Shown here piece by piece: positions 50,938 through 60,900 of a stretch of 64,000 nt of DNA (the stretch's first letter is position 1; every line of letters starts with the position of its first letter). The notes beneath the pieces were generated by a model, which saw only the letters and a program-made list of their open reading frames with translations, was not told the origin of the DNA and ran no database searches. This DNA comes from Xenorhabdus sp. BG5. Its GTDB lineage: Bacteria > Pseudomonadota > Gammaproteobacteria > Enterobacterales > Enterobacteriaceae. The position numbers and the translations under genes were made by a program. The stretch spans positions 85,342 through 149,341 of the forward strand of contig NZ_JADEUG010000005.1 of NCBI RefSeq assembly GCF_015163665.1, in the 5' to 3' direction.

Positions 50938-52563
50938 TTAATCAGTTGTTATGATTTCATTTTCCCAATAATTACTATGTATCTTTTCATGAGTCACTGG
51001 ATCAATGATATAATATTCAAAGCAAATCTTTCCGGCCCCACCAGTCACATATCCTTTCACATCATTAAGTTCTGGTGAATCAATTTTAACAATGACCGTC
51101 GATAATTTTCCTCCTGGTTTATCTGGAATATGAGGAGCAACAACTGGAAATATCTTATTAAAATTCTGATTCGCTGATTCAACATACATTCTTAAATATA
51201 TTTCTTTTCCCCAAAGAGGATAAGAGAGATCATTTTCATCATTAGTACACAAAATTTTCACATATAACTGACACCCACTTACAGCATAATTAGATACATC
51301 TCTTTGAATGATATCCTCATTATTTGGCTTTTCTTCATCATCTGAATGTTCAAGTTTAGGATCTTGCTTTATATCAGCAAAACTTGAGAAAATCATCGGC
51401 ATATTATATATTCTTTTGACATTCTCATTAGGCCTGGTGAGCTCACCACCTATATATGTAACACCTCTAACATCTGAATACATGCTATTACCAAAACTTG
51501 GTGCTATTATATAATAAAGCATTGAATCTTTCCCATATGGGAAAATATCTCTTCGCATCAAAAATGTATAATTATAATCTTCTGAATCCATATCCCCCAA
51601 AACATCGGAAATCTTTTTGACTGGAAATATTAATCCTTCTGGATCAAAAGAACCATCTTTCTTTTTTTTGTTGAAAAATAAAATATTATCGGTCCTGGAT
51701 GCATTAGGATAGGAATCAATCTCCGCTTCAAATAATTGACGTCCATCGCCTTCTAATGAATCTCCTTCTAGTTCAGGGATATCTGGCGGATTAAGTGAGT
51801 TATCACGACTAGGCGGGACAACAGAAATCATATATATGCTACCAGAATGATATTCAGCAACTCCTTCGACTTGACTAATTAAATCTATAATAACAGGTGT
51901 ATCCATAACAGGATAAACACGGAAATTGACTTTCCCATCTTTATCACTATTAATAATTAATTGAGTTTTCCCCTCATATTTCGTTGGTTTGATAATTTGG
52001 TATTTTTGACCTACTCCATCAGGCTCGGAAGTAATTATGATTTTTCTTTCTATATCCTCATTAATTTCAGAATAAATATTGATGGGAGTATTTTTAAGTA
52101 ATTGACCATTAGTATCAAATAACATCGTATCGTAACTTATATAATGTTCCTCATTATCATCTACATCGTTGTTATTTGGTGTTGCACAAATACTTTTATT
52201 TTTCTTCAATTGGATTGAACTTTGAACTAAATCCTTTGCATAATATTTTATTACCTTATCAATACCTGTGAGTGTAAAATGTATTTCTTCTCCCATTGTT
52301 ATTGAATCGCTTCCTTTAACAGTACATGAAAGGACCATGTTATATGATTCACGATTTTGTTGGGTATTAATTGTTTTAATTATCTTTATACTTTCAAAAC
52401 CCTTAGAATCCTTTATTCCTATATTAAGGGATTGAGAAATTTTTCCTTTTGGTATTCCGATATCAAGGTAAAATTTTTGACCAATAGCAACATCAGCTCC
52501 ATTTTTAACAGATAAAATTAAATCGTCATTTGACAAAATCAGATCTTTATCACTTTCCAACAT
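50938..52563 (-). CDS. Leaderless Ig-like multidomain protein, array member 4
   Basis: 541 residues, no recognised name. No N-terminal hydrophobic segment: it starts MLESDKDLILSNDDLI, so no Sec or Tat signal is visible. Four beta-rich modules can be traced: (1) about 10-110 with GADVAIGQKFYLDI; (2) about 135-250, Big_1-like, with NTPINIYSE and INSDKDGKVNFRVYPV; (3) about 265-385 with DSYPNASRTDNILFF and LYYIIAPSF; (4) about 390-541 with ISDVLG-type and VKILCTNDENDLSYPLWG. Last of a four-gene array, 34 bases after the preceding gene. AGAGGT precedes the ATG. Function unknown; adhesin-like or structural by fold only. Confidence 0.7.
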   Translation of the reverse strand: MLESDKDLILSNDDLILSVKNGADVAIGQKFYLDIGIPKGKISQSLNIGIKDSKGFESIKIIKTINTQQNRESYNMVLSCTVKGSDSITMGEEIHFTLTGIDKVIKYYAKDLVQSSIQLKKNKSICATPNNNDVDDNEEHYISYDTMLFDTNGQLLKNTPINIYSEINEDIERKIIITSEPDGVGQKYQIIKPTKYEGKTQLIINSDKDGKVNFRVYPVMDTPVIIDLISQVEGVAEYHSGSIYMISVVPPSRDNSLNPPDIPELEGDSLEGDGRQLFEAEIDSYPNASRTDNILFFNKKKKDGSFDPEGLIFPVKKISDVLGDMDSEDYNYTFLMRRDIFPYGKDSMLYYIIAPSFGNSMYSDVRGVTYIGGELTRPNENVKRIYNMPMIFSSFADIKQDPKLEHSDDEEKPNNEDIIQRDVSNYAVSGCQLYVKILCTNDENDLSYPLWGKEIYLRMYVESANQNFNKIFPVVAPHIPDKPGGKLSTVIVKIDSPELNDVKGYVTGGAGKICFEYYIIDPVTHEKIHSNYWENEIITTD

Positions 52564-52597
52564 ATTTCACCTCTTTTATAATTCTTTCTTGATGAAG

Positions 52598-53857
52598 TTA
52601 GTATATACCAGACCAAGTTTTACCGTCAGGACAAGCATCTCCGCTAACTTCTCCTCCCGGCCTTACTGTATAAACATTGGCTTGCCAAATCTTGCCATAA
52701 GAAATATCGCCATAATAATTAACTTGAAAATCAAGATAAATATCTCCATTTTCTATATGGCTAACATAACTAAAAGGAATACCAAACAATAATGTTGCTG
52801 TATTACCATTATCTGGTTGAGTTGGCATTATCTTTACTTTAGACTGGTAAATGGTATTGGGATAATTATTAACATATAAGTTTAATTTCACTTCAGCACC
52901 AAGTGGAACTTTTGTTTTATCTTTATAATCACTCGTTCCAATTATTTTAACGAATAACGCTTCATGATGTGAATTATTACATTTATTATCTATATCTTTT
53001 TCGTGAATTGTATCATGAATAATGTTTTTATCATCATGATAACCATAACTATTGTAAACTATACAACCATCATATATTCTTGCTAAATTGTCAATTGGCT
53101 GATTATACCCTCCTCCAGGATATATTATACCTTGTGGATATGAAGATCGTACTGTTCTCAATCTGTCCACAACAGTATAAGAAAAATTAGCAAGTTCATT
53201 CACTCTAAGCATATTATAAGGGAATATCACATAGCTATTATTGCCTAATTCATTAACCTCTTGAACAAGAAATGATTTTTGCACATATTGTTTGTTAATG
53301 AAAAATAGTATTGTATCATTTCTCTTAGCACCAGGATAATTCTGAATTAAAACGTTAAAGACATTCGAATTAGGATCTACCAAAAGACTGCTATTATCCT
53401 CGCTTATGACAAGAGGAGAGAGATTCAAGTCTTCTTTATTGTTATCTATAATATATACTTTATTTTTTGAAGATATACGCTCTGTTATATCCAATATTAT
53501 AGAATCAACTTGAAATATTACTGAAGTTGATTTTTTAGGATAAATATAAAAAATTAACTCTCCATTTTTATCTGAAGTGATAGAAAAGTATTTCTGATCA
53601 GAAGAAAGGCTTTTAATTTCGACAGGTTTTTCTTTATCGGAATGATAAATACTAACCAATCCAAAATAAGCACCTTTTTTCTCAAGGATATCAACGGAAA
53701 CATTCGGTAATGGTTTTCCTTCTTTATTTCTGACTAATGCAATTGCCTTAATACAATCACCATTAGGTGGAGTACTATCATAATCTAATATTTGCAAGAA
53801 TTCTTTTTCAAAATATATTGATATAGATCTTTCATCGATTGATAGATTATTTTTCAT
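52598..53857 (-). CDS. Leaderless Ig-like protein, array member 3, lacking the first module
   Basis: 419 residues. It lacks the N-terminal GADVxIGQ module of its neighbours and begins almost directly with the Big_1-like module (about 10-130: GKPLPNVSVDILEKK, ITSDKNGELIFYIYPK). Modules 3 (about 145-265: NYPGAKRNDTILFF) and 4 (about 275-400: VPLGAEVKLNLYVNN) follow. The tail ends GEVSGDACPDGKTWSGIY with one cysteine. No signal peptide. AAGGAA precedes the ATG with a 5-base spacer. 59 bases from the previous gene. Function unknown. Confidence 0.7.
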   Translation of the reverse strand: MKNNLSIDERSISIYFEKEFLQILDYDSTPPNGDCIKAIALVRNKEGKPLPNVSVDILEKKGAYFGLVSIYHSDKEKPVEIKSLSSDQKYFSITSDKNGELIFYIYPKKSTSVIFQVDSIILDITERISSKNKVYIIDNNKEDLNLSPLVISEDNSSLLVDPNSNVFNVLIQNYPGAKRNDTILFFINKQYVQKSFLVQEVNELGNNSYVIFPYNMLRVNELANFSYTVVDRLRTVRSSYPQGIIYPGGGYNQPIDNLARIYDGCIVYNSYGYHDDKNIIHDTIHEKDIDNKCNNSHHEALFVKIIGTSDYKDKTKVPLGAEVKLNLYVNNYPNTIYQSKVKIMPTQPDNGNTATLLFGIPFSYVSHIENGDIYLDFQVNYYGDISYGKIWQANVYTVRPGGEVSGDACPDGKTWSGIY

Positions 53858-53916
53858 ATCATTTCCTTATCTCAAAGATTTTTTATTATATCAAAATACA
53901 ATAGTTGACAGTTTTT

Positions 53917-55620
53917 TTATAAAGGATCACATCCATCATTATCATCATGAGCCTGGTTTGGTAATACGGTATTAATTTGAGTAGTCCATTTTTTACTATA
54001 CGTTTTAGAACCATCGCTATTTTCGATATAGTAATCAAAAGAAAGTGTCCCTAACCCTTTGGAGAATGAAGGCCCAGCGCGGTTAATGTCACAGTATGGG
54101 ATATTAACTACAACATGACCGGTTTGTTTTCCAGAATCAGCAGTAGATAACGAAAACTGATAACTTTTATGAGTATTTCTGGATGTTGGTGTTTTGATAT
54201 AAACATTCAAATATCCCGTGCTACCGAGTTGTGGTAGATTTTTATTATTTTGATCATTCGTTCCCATAATCACTACATATAACCCTGTCACCCCCTTGGC
54301 ACTTTGACCCGGTTTTTTGTTACGATTTATCATACTTAGGATAATGCCATGCCACTCAACGGTTTCATTTACTTCACTATATACATCAATGGGAAGTGTT
54401 GCATGGCTGGTATATACTTTAACTTTATCGTAGACTTCGTTGTTAGATGAGTCTTTTTGTTCACCAATATATGTGAACATTTCGGTCATAGAATAGCTGT
54501 ATTCTTGATTTTCAGGAGCAATCAAATAATAAAGCTTCATAGGTTTATTAAGTGGTAACTGATCATATGTAAAATAAAAAGGAATTGTATCCAGGCTGGC
54601 TATGTTATCAATCCTATATATAGGTTTAAGTTGAATTGGTTTATCATTTTGATTAAACCCTTGCATAAAAAATATTAAAGAATCGGTATCCTTACCACCA
54701 GGATAAGAAGCTACATGTACCTCTATGCCTTTAGCATCAGATATTTTTTCAATCTTCCCATTTTTTATTCCTGATATTCTTGGCGCATTTGGACCAAATA
54801 ATGAGCTACGTATAGCATTAAAAACATATATAGATGCTGCATAATTAACAGGAGTTAAATTCAATATTTGAGTATCAAAATCAATCCTGACAGAAGTATC
54901 CCGTACTGGATAAACGCGAAATTTTATATTTCCATGAATATCACTATTAATAGCAAAAAAATCAAGACTACTCTGACTGTGTGTTATGATTTTTTGAGAC
55001 AGTTCTCCATCTTTGGGTTCTGTACCTATATTCACAAGTGTCTTATTTTGATCATGAGAAAAAATTTTACCCGGTTGTTCTGATGATACCAAAATTTGTG
55101 TATTTCTTAATGGATTATTGTTATGATCCAATAACTTACCAGTATATGTAACATACGAATTACCAGTGCCAACAGGGTTATCTTCTGTTGGTGGCTCAAT
55201 GTATTCATTATTAGCAGTTAAGGCAATAAGGCTTGTCGGATCCACTTTCTTAGTTGTATACTCTATTTCTAATGATTTAATTTCATTAATATAACCAGTA
55301 CTTGACATTGCATGAACTGTATATTTAATTGACATATCTGATGGTAAATTGCTATTTATATGCAATAAAACTACAGCACTACCAGAATTTTTATTTTCTG
55401 ATACCGTCCAATTATTCTTATTTTCTACAGTTAGATAATTTTTGTCGGCCTCGATTGAAATGCTATCAATACTAGAAATCAAATTTGAATCAGCAGTAAG
55501 TGATACGGTTAAGTAACAAGTTTGCCCAATAATAACATCAGCTCCGTTCGGTATAGATACACAAAGTTCACCAGATGTACATGAATTATCTATTACCTCT
55601 GTATTATTTATTATAATCAT
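53917..55620 (-). CDS. Leaderless Ig-like multidomain protein, array member 2
   Basis: 567 residues, closely similar to the gene upstream (55742). Modules: (1) about 18-125 with IPNGADVIIGQTCYLTVSL; (2) about 130-270 with TGKLLDHNNNPLRNTQILVS and INSDIHGNIKFRVYPV; (3) about 275-400 with SYPGGKDTDSLIFFMQG, FYFTYDQLPLNKPMKLYY and LIAPE; (4) about 420-555 with GLYVVIMGTNDQNNKNLPQL and NIPYCDINRAG. Tail HDDNDGCDPL has a cysteine. No signal peptide: N-terminus MIIINNTEVIDNSC. AAAGGT precedes the ATG. Function unknown. Confidence 0.7.
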   Translation of the reverse strand: MIIINNTEVIDNSCTSGELCVSIPNGADVIIGQTCYLTVSLTADSNLISSIDSISIEADKNYLTVENKNNWTVSENKNSGSAVVLLHINSNLPSDMSIKYTVHAMSSTGYINEIKSLEIEYTTKKVDPTSLIALTANNEYIEPPTEDNPVGTGNSYVTYTGKLLDHNNNPLRNTQILVSSEQPGKIFSHDQNKTLVNIGTEPKDGELSQKIITHSQSSLDFFAINSDIHGNIKFRVYPVRDTSVRIDFDTQILNLTPVNYAASIYVFNAIRSSLFGPNAPRISGIKNGKIEKISDAKGIEVHVASYPGGKDTDSLIFFMQGFNQNDKPIQLKPIYRIDNIASLDTIPFYFTYDQLPLNKPMKLYYLIAPENQEYSYSMTEMFTYIGEQKDSSNNEVYDKVKVYTSHATLPIDVYSEVNETVEWHGIILSMINRNKKPGQSAKGVTGLYVVIMGTNDQNNKNLPQLGSTGYLNVYIKTPTSRNTHKSYQFSLSTADSGKQTGHVVVNIPYCDINRAGPSFSKGLGTLSFDYYIENSDGSKTYSKKWTTQINTVLPNQAHDDNDGCDPL

Positions 55621-55653
55621 TATTATTTACCTTTATATTTTAAATTAAAGATA

Positions 55654-55691
55654 ATATCTACATCATCTATATGAATGGATAATGTAGATAT
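55654..55691. repeat. Inverted repeat between array members 1 and 2
   Basis: ATATCTACAT (55654-55663) and ATGTAGATAT (55682-55691) are exact complements 18 bases apart, in the 121-base gap between the two genes. Could be a processing or attenuating hairpin. Confidence 0.45.
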
Positions 55692-55741
55692 CTCTGTTAA
55701 ATTAATATTTTTTATCAGTATATATTGAGATAGTTTGAATT

Positions 55742-57499
55742 TTAACTGCCATTATCGTCGCAGGGACAACCATCATCATTTATATCAGAACCCGTATTTG
55801 CCGTGCCTATTGTAGCTTTCCATTCTTTGCTTTTCGTTGTTACTCCTTCGTATGTAATTGAGTAGACAAACGACAGTTTTGCCAGCATACCGTCTTCCCA
55901 TCCCCGAGCCCGAGTTAAATCACAATATGGAATCTTCACAACTTGATAGTAATTAGTATTATCTGTCAGTGTGATTGGTGGATAAGATTTATTCTCCTGT
56001 CTTGTGGCAGAATTGATATTAATCGTTAAAGTACAAATAGAGTTTAACATAGGAAATCCCTTCGCATACTCAGTCATATCTTTAGCTATTTTTATCACGA
56101 CATACAAACCAACTGGATCAGTTTTTGTTATAGTACTACTTTCTTTTACATATTGATTTATCGTATCTAGAGTGACCAGACGATTGTCATACATACGATC
56201 ATTATCATTTTTATTTTTGAGATCAAACGGTGATAGTGAATAACTGGAGTATACCTCAACGGGTGTATAAACCCCATCATTATCATTGTTATCATCACCA
56301 TCGGATAGCTCACCAACATACATAAAGTTTGATGACATGGAATAGAGAGAATCCTGGCTGGCAGGAGCTATCAGGTAATAAAGCTGCATAGGCTTATCAA
56401 ATGGTAGCTGGTCATATGTAAAATTAAAAGGATTTCCATCCAGACTGTCTATATTATCAAGCTTATATATAGGTTTCAGTTGAATTGGTTCATCGTTTGA
56501 TTCATACCCTTGCATAAAAAATATCAAAGCATCCGTCTTTTGATGTCCAATATACGGAGAAATTCCGACCTGCATAGCTTTAGAGCCTGGAATTTTTTGA
56601 AGTTTTCCAAGTTGATCTACATTATATATATTTGGTGATGATGGGCCAAATGGATCATCACTTGTATTCGTGTTACTAAAGATATATACAGATGCAGAAT
56701 AACTCAAAGTAGTTACACCTAATATTCCTGTTTTAAAATCAATCCTTCCAGCTATATTTTTTTTGGGATATACACTAAATTTTATATTACCACCATCATC
56801 ACTATTAATAACAAAATAGTCGACCCCATTGTCTCTACTAGTTGGTATTGGTTTAGGTGTAGGGTTACTACTATCTGGCACTGTTCCTATATTAATAAGA
56901 ACCTGATCAGGGTTGTCAGAGTATATTTGATCCGTTAATGAAGATACGACTATAACTTGGGTATTTTTAAGAATCTTTTTTTTATTATCAACAAGTAAAC
57001 CAGAATATATAATATTTTCATTCCCAGCTTTTACCGGATTATCCTTTTCCGGAGGTTGAATATATTCATTATCAGTATTTAATACAATAACAGTATCGCG
57101 ATCAACTCTCTTTACATTATATGTGAATTTCAGCGGCGTGTAATTCGATACTGCTTGAGTCCCTTTCTCGTCAGCCCAAAGTTTAACAGTATAAATAATC
57201 TCTTTATGCTGCAGTTCATTTAGATTATTATCAACCGTCAAACGGATCATTACATCCCCAACATTACCTGATGCCAACCATGATTTCTCAGTCTTCCATT
57301 TAACTAAATTAACTATATCCCGATCAAGTTCTATTGTTACATTCTTAATATTTCTTATTTTACCTGGTACTCCTGATGCAATTATTGATATATAACTAGT
57401 TTGTCCCACAATAATATCAGATTGGTCAGGTATTGTTGCAGTAACAGTATAATCATTCTGGGGAAGAGTTTTTACTACAAGGTCTTCTTCAATTTTCAT
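55742..57499 (-). CDS. Leaderless Ig-like multidomain protein, array member 1
   Basis: 585 residues, first gene of the array. Modules: (1) about 18-130 with IPDQSDIIVGQTSYISII; (2) about 135-275 with YSGLLVDNKKKILKNTQV and INSDDGGNIKFSVYPK; (3) about 280-405 with DALIFFMQGYESNDEPIQL, FNFTYDQLPFDKPMQLYY; (4) about 420-570 with VGLYVVIKIAKD and KIPYCDLTRARGWE. The tail DINDDGCPCDDNGS has two cysteines. N-terminus MKIEEDLVVKTLPQND, no signal peptide. GAGGT precedes the ATG. Upstream lies the palindrome at 57688-57707 shared with the autotransporter gene. Function unknown. Confidence 0.7.
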   Translation of the reverse strand: MKIEEDLVVKTLPQNDYTVTATIPDQSDIIVGQTSYISIIASGVPGKIRNIKNVTIELDRDIVNLVKWKTEKSWLASGNVGDVMIRLTVDNNLNELQHKEIIYTVKLWADEKGTQAVSNYTPLKFTYNVKRVDRDTVIVLNTDNEYIQPPEKDNPVKAGNENIIYSGLLVDNKKKILKNTQVIVVSSLTDQIYSDNPDQVLINIGTVPDSSNPTPKPIPTSRDNGVDYFVINSDDGGNIKFSVYPKKNIAGRIDFKTGILGVTTLSYSASVYIFSNTNTSDDPFGPSSPNIYNVDQLGKLQKIPGSKAMQVGISPYIGHQKTDALIFFMQGYESNDEPIQLKPIYKLDNIDSLDGNPFNFTYDQLPFDKPMQLYYLIAPASQDSLYSMSSNFMYVGELSDGDDNNDNDGVYTPVEVYSSYSLSPFDLKNKNDNDRMYDNRLVTLDTINQYVKESSTITKTDPVGLYVVIKIAKDMTEYAKGFPMLNSICTLTININSATRQENKSYPPITLTDNTNYYQVVKIPYCDLTRARGWEDGMLAKLSFVYSITYEGVTTKSKEWKATIGTANTGSDINDDGCPCDDNGS

Positions 57500-57687
57500 T
57501 TTGGAACCTCATTAATTAAATTTATTATATTTTGTTATTATTTCAATAAAGCACTAAAACAACTGATAATATCAACTAAAATTAGTTCAGCCAAATGATT
57601 TTAATTAAGTATATTGTTTTATGCTTAACAATAGAATAATAATCGAAAACAGATTAAATAATCAATCCAAATTTAGATAATGAAAAA

Positions 57688-57707
57688 TAGTTATCACCTG
57701 ATAACTA
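57688..57707. promoter_or_regulatory. Palindromic core shared with the autotransporter upstream region
   Basis: TAGTTATCACCTGATAACTA: 9-base arms around CC, 189-208 bases upstream of the first array gene. It equals the centre of the palindrome at 62658-62677 in 18 of 20 bases, and AAAAA precedes both. Probably the site of a common regulator. The rest of the 57500-57814 gap holds no gene; a second short palindrome AACTAAAATTAGTT lies at 57574-57587. Confidence 0.55.
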
Positions 57708-57814
57708 AATTATATTTACTCAAGAAACATTTAGATTAAAAGTTTTCTCCTCATGAAATTATTTAACACCGATACAAAAGGAGGGATTGCATTTTTAATA
57801 GCGCAAAATAAAAA

Positions 57815-57861
57815 AAGACAATTAAAAAGAAGATAACCAAGCCGCAACTGCACATTGCGGC
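57815..57861 (-). terminator. Terminator of the inverse autotransporter gene
   Basis: GCCGCAA (57841-57847) pairs with TTGCGGC (57855-57861); on the minus strand it is followed by a T-rich stretch with TTCTTTTTAATTG. It would isolate the array from the autotransporter transcript. Confidence 0.55.
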
Positions 57862-57962
57862 CACCTATATTTACAGAACATTTAAAATACTGTTATCTGA
57901 GAATACCCCGACACAAATATGGAAAATATTTTTAGAATATATCGAAGTCCTGCACTTTTAAA

Positions 57963-60900
57963 CTAATAAGAAAAATAACTCCCAACACAAAGCACATAAC
58001 CCTTAGAATCATTAGCACTAACCACCTGTTTGTTTTCTTGGGTATTATAGATAAAATTCCCACTATTGCTCAGACTGTTATTCGAATATTTCCCAAGGAT
58101 GTTTGGAGTCACTGGAGGTGGTGATGTAATATAATCAAGAAGCCCCCAAGAATAGCTGTCTGAAAATTCATTTTGCAAGGAGTAACTATCAGTTCCGTTG
58201 ATACCTACATCAAGTTCATTAATATTACGCAAAGTTGGTAAACGCGGATCCTGACATGAAATATCCTCTTGCTCACTATCCTGTTTCATAACTCCTGGGT
58301 ACCTAGATGCAGGCTGTATGTATTTTTTAATAAAAAAAGAATAATTATAAGCATATTTAGCCTTATTGGTTCTTTTAATCGTTATAGATGTATCCACCTT
58401 AGCCTTATGAAAAGTGCCCAGAGTTATCTCTCCTGTAGTCAGATCTATGGACCCAATGTCATTAATACCACTACCAAAGCCTTCGGTAGAAATTATTTCT
58501 CCTCCTTTATCCAGAATCTTTTCCTTTATCGACAAGTCATACAATTGTGCATACATATTTCCAAATGCATTACTAGGTCTGAGTTGATCTTCAAATATTT
58601 TACTCTTCTTAATTGTTACATTATCAGCTTCTTTGGTATAGACAACAATTCCCGCGGGTTGCGATACTACGTCAAATGCAACTTGTTGATTTGCCGGATT
58701 AGAAGTCGTTTTCCCCCTTCCTGCTGGTACTTCTAATTTTACGTTCAGACCGTCAGTGACTTGACCATTATTAATATCACCAATACCCACCTGGCTGCTT
58801 AGGATGGCCGTAATTTGACCATTTTTTACTATATTGTTAGGTTCAATTTTCCATTCTTTCTGCCCATTATAGTTTTCAGGGGCAGGATCCAGAATCCAGT
58901 TAGCATCTACCTTATACCCATCAGGTAATGTTTTACCGTCAGCCTTAACCACTTTCGCCGTATAGGTATAATGTCCACTACTTCCCCCCTTTATGGGATG
59001 CTTAGGATCAAACGCAACATCAAGACTGACTATCTTTAAATTTTCCGCTTCAAAATCCACAGGATCAGCACACTGTTCTGTTTCAGAGATCTCAACAGAT
59101 TTTTCATCAACAGCAGCAAGACACACGATGGCACCTGTCACTACCGGATTTTTCTCACTGCTAAGCAGTTGAACTTTTAATGTGCCATCAGATTGAGCAG
59201 TCACTTCTCCCTTCTCTGATAGCCAGGTATTTTGTGGAGTACCACCCGCCTGCGATTTTAACCGCCACTTAAATTTAATCTCTTGCCCGGTATAAGGTGT
59301 TTTACCATCAGCACCAACCACATGCGCAGTATAGTGATAAGCGTGTTGCGGCTCTTTATCTCCATCCGCCGGAACGGTGCCGGTTTTTTCGGCAACGGTG
59401 GGTTTATGAATAGTTGGCCATTTGAATTCCACATCCACCGACGCCGCTGTTTCAACGCCTTCGACAGAAGCCTCTACCGTCACTGTTTGCGCCTGCGTAC
59501 TGGTCAATGTTGTGGTAGCACGCCCATCACTCCGAGTTGTGCTGCTTGTTGGACTCAGTGTTACTCCTTTTTGATTGGGATTTTTTAAGATCCAGTTAAC
59601 TTGCTTATTAGGCTCCGGATTGTTACCCGTAGCATCTTTAACGTTAACGGTCAGGGTATAATTTTCACCCACCAATATTGGGCTTGGTGGTGTCGGTGTT
59701 ATTGACACTTGTTCCGATTTGAAATCTACTGGTGGCTTTGCCTTAACCGGCGGTTGTTTTCCCACCGTGAGTGAAACGACAACCCCCTTGACTGCCTTAA
59801 TGCTGGTTAAGGTTGCCGTTAATTGCCCCTTGCCATCTATTGTCTTATCTGATTGATCGAGCACGAGTCCATAAGCGTTAGAGTTAGCTGGATGCTCTAT
59901 CTTCCACGTTGCATTATGAATAATTTCCCCTCCTCGAACTAGTTTTCCACCAATACCTACAATAGCCGCCGTATAGGTATATTTTTGGGCACCATCTGCC
60001 GTTAACGTCCCTGACGGGCTGACCTGAATATCCCCGCTAATCCGATAATCTTGGGTATCCTTAGTAAAGGTCACCGGTGGTTGTGCAGGTATAGACGGTT
60101 GGCCTTCAATGGACAGTGAAACCGTGACATCCTTTATCTCCACTGTACTGGCTAACGTTGCGGTCAATTGCCCCGCACCATTCGTTGTATCCCCACTATG
60201 ATTAAAAATGAGATTTTTATTATGGCTCTCATCCTGACCATTTCGCGTAATGCTCCACTTCACATTAGCAATATTTTGATTCTTCGCTTTATTCCCCTGA
60301 CTATCAATGATGACAGCCGTATAGGTATAAGTATTCTTGCCATTCGCAATCAAAGAACCCGCCTGGTCTATATTTACGGTACTGTTATGAATATGATATT
60401 TCGCTGTACTCGCAGTAAAAGAGACTGTCTGTTCTGCCAGCACAGGTTTGTGACTGCCAATAGCGAGTGAAACCGTAATATCTTTTATTTCCACTGTACT
60501 GGCCAAGGTTGCCGTTAATTTTCCATCTCCATTTGTTTGGGCTTCACCATTTAATGGATTCCAAATAAGCCCATCATGGTTTTTGTCCTTACTCCAATTC
60601 ACATTGGCGATTTTCTGATTTTTCACTGGATGGTTATCACTATCTAATACCACAGCGCTGTAGGTATAAGTCTGGGAACCATTGGCTACCTGTGACGGTA
60701 CTGCCGGTAAAACTTCAACTTTATCCACGTGGAAACTGGCAGGATTTTTATCAAAACTGACCTCCCCCACTAACTGCGGTGGTTGGCTATTCAGTTGCAG
60801 GTATACTTTGACGTCTTTATGTGGCCGGCTACTTATTAAGACAGGTTTGCGTTTGAAATGACCCTTTTCATCCAGTGCTACAGCGTCTGATGTTTCCCAG

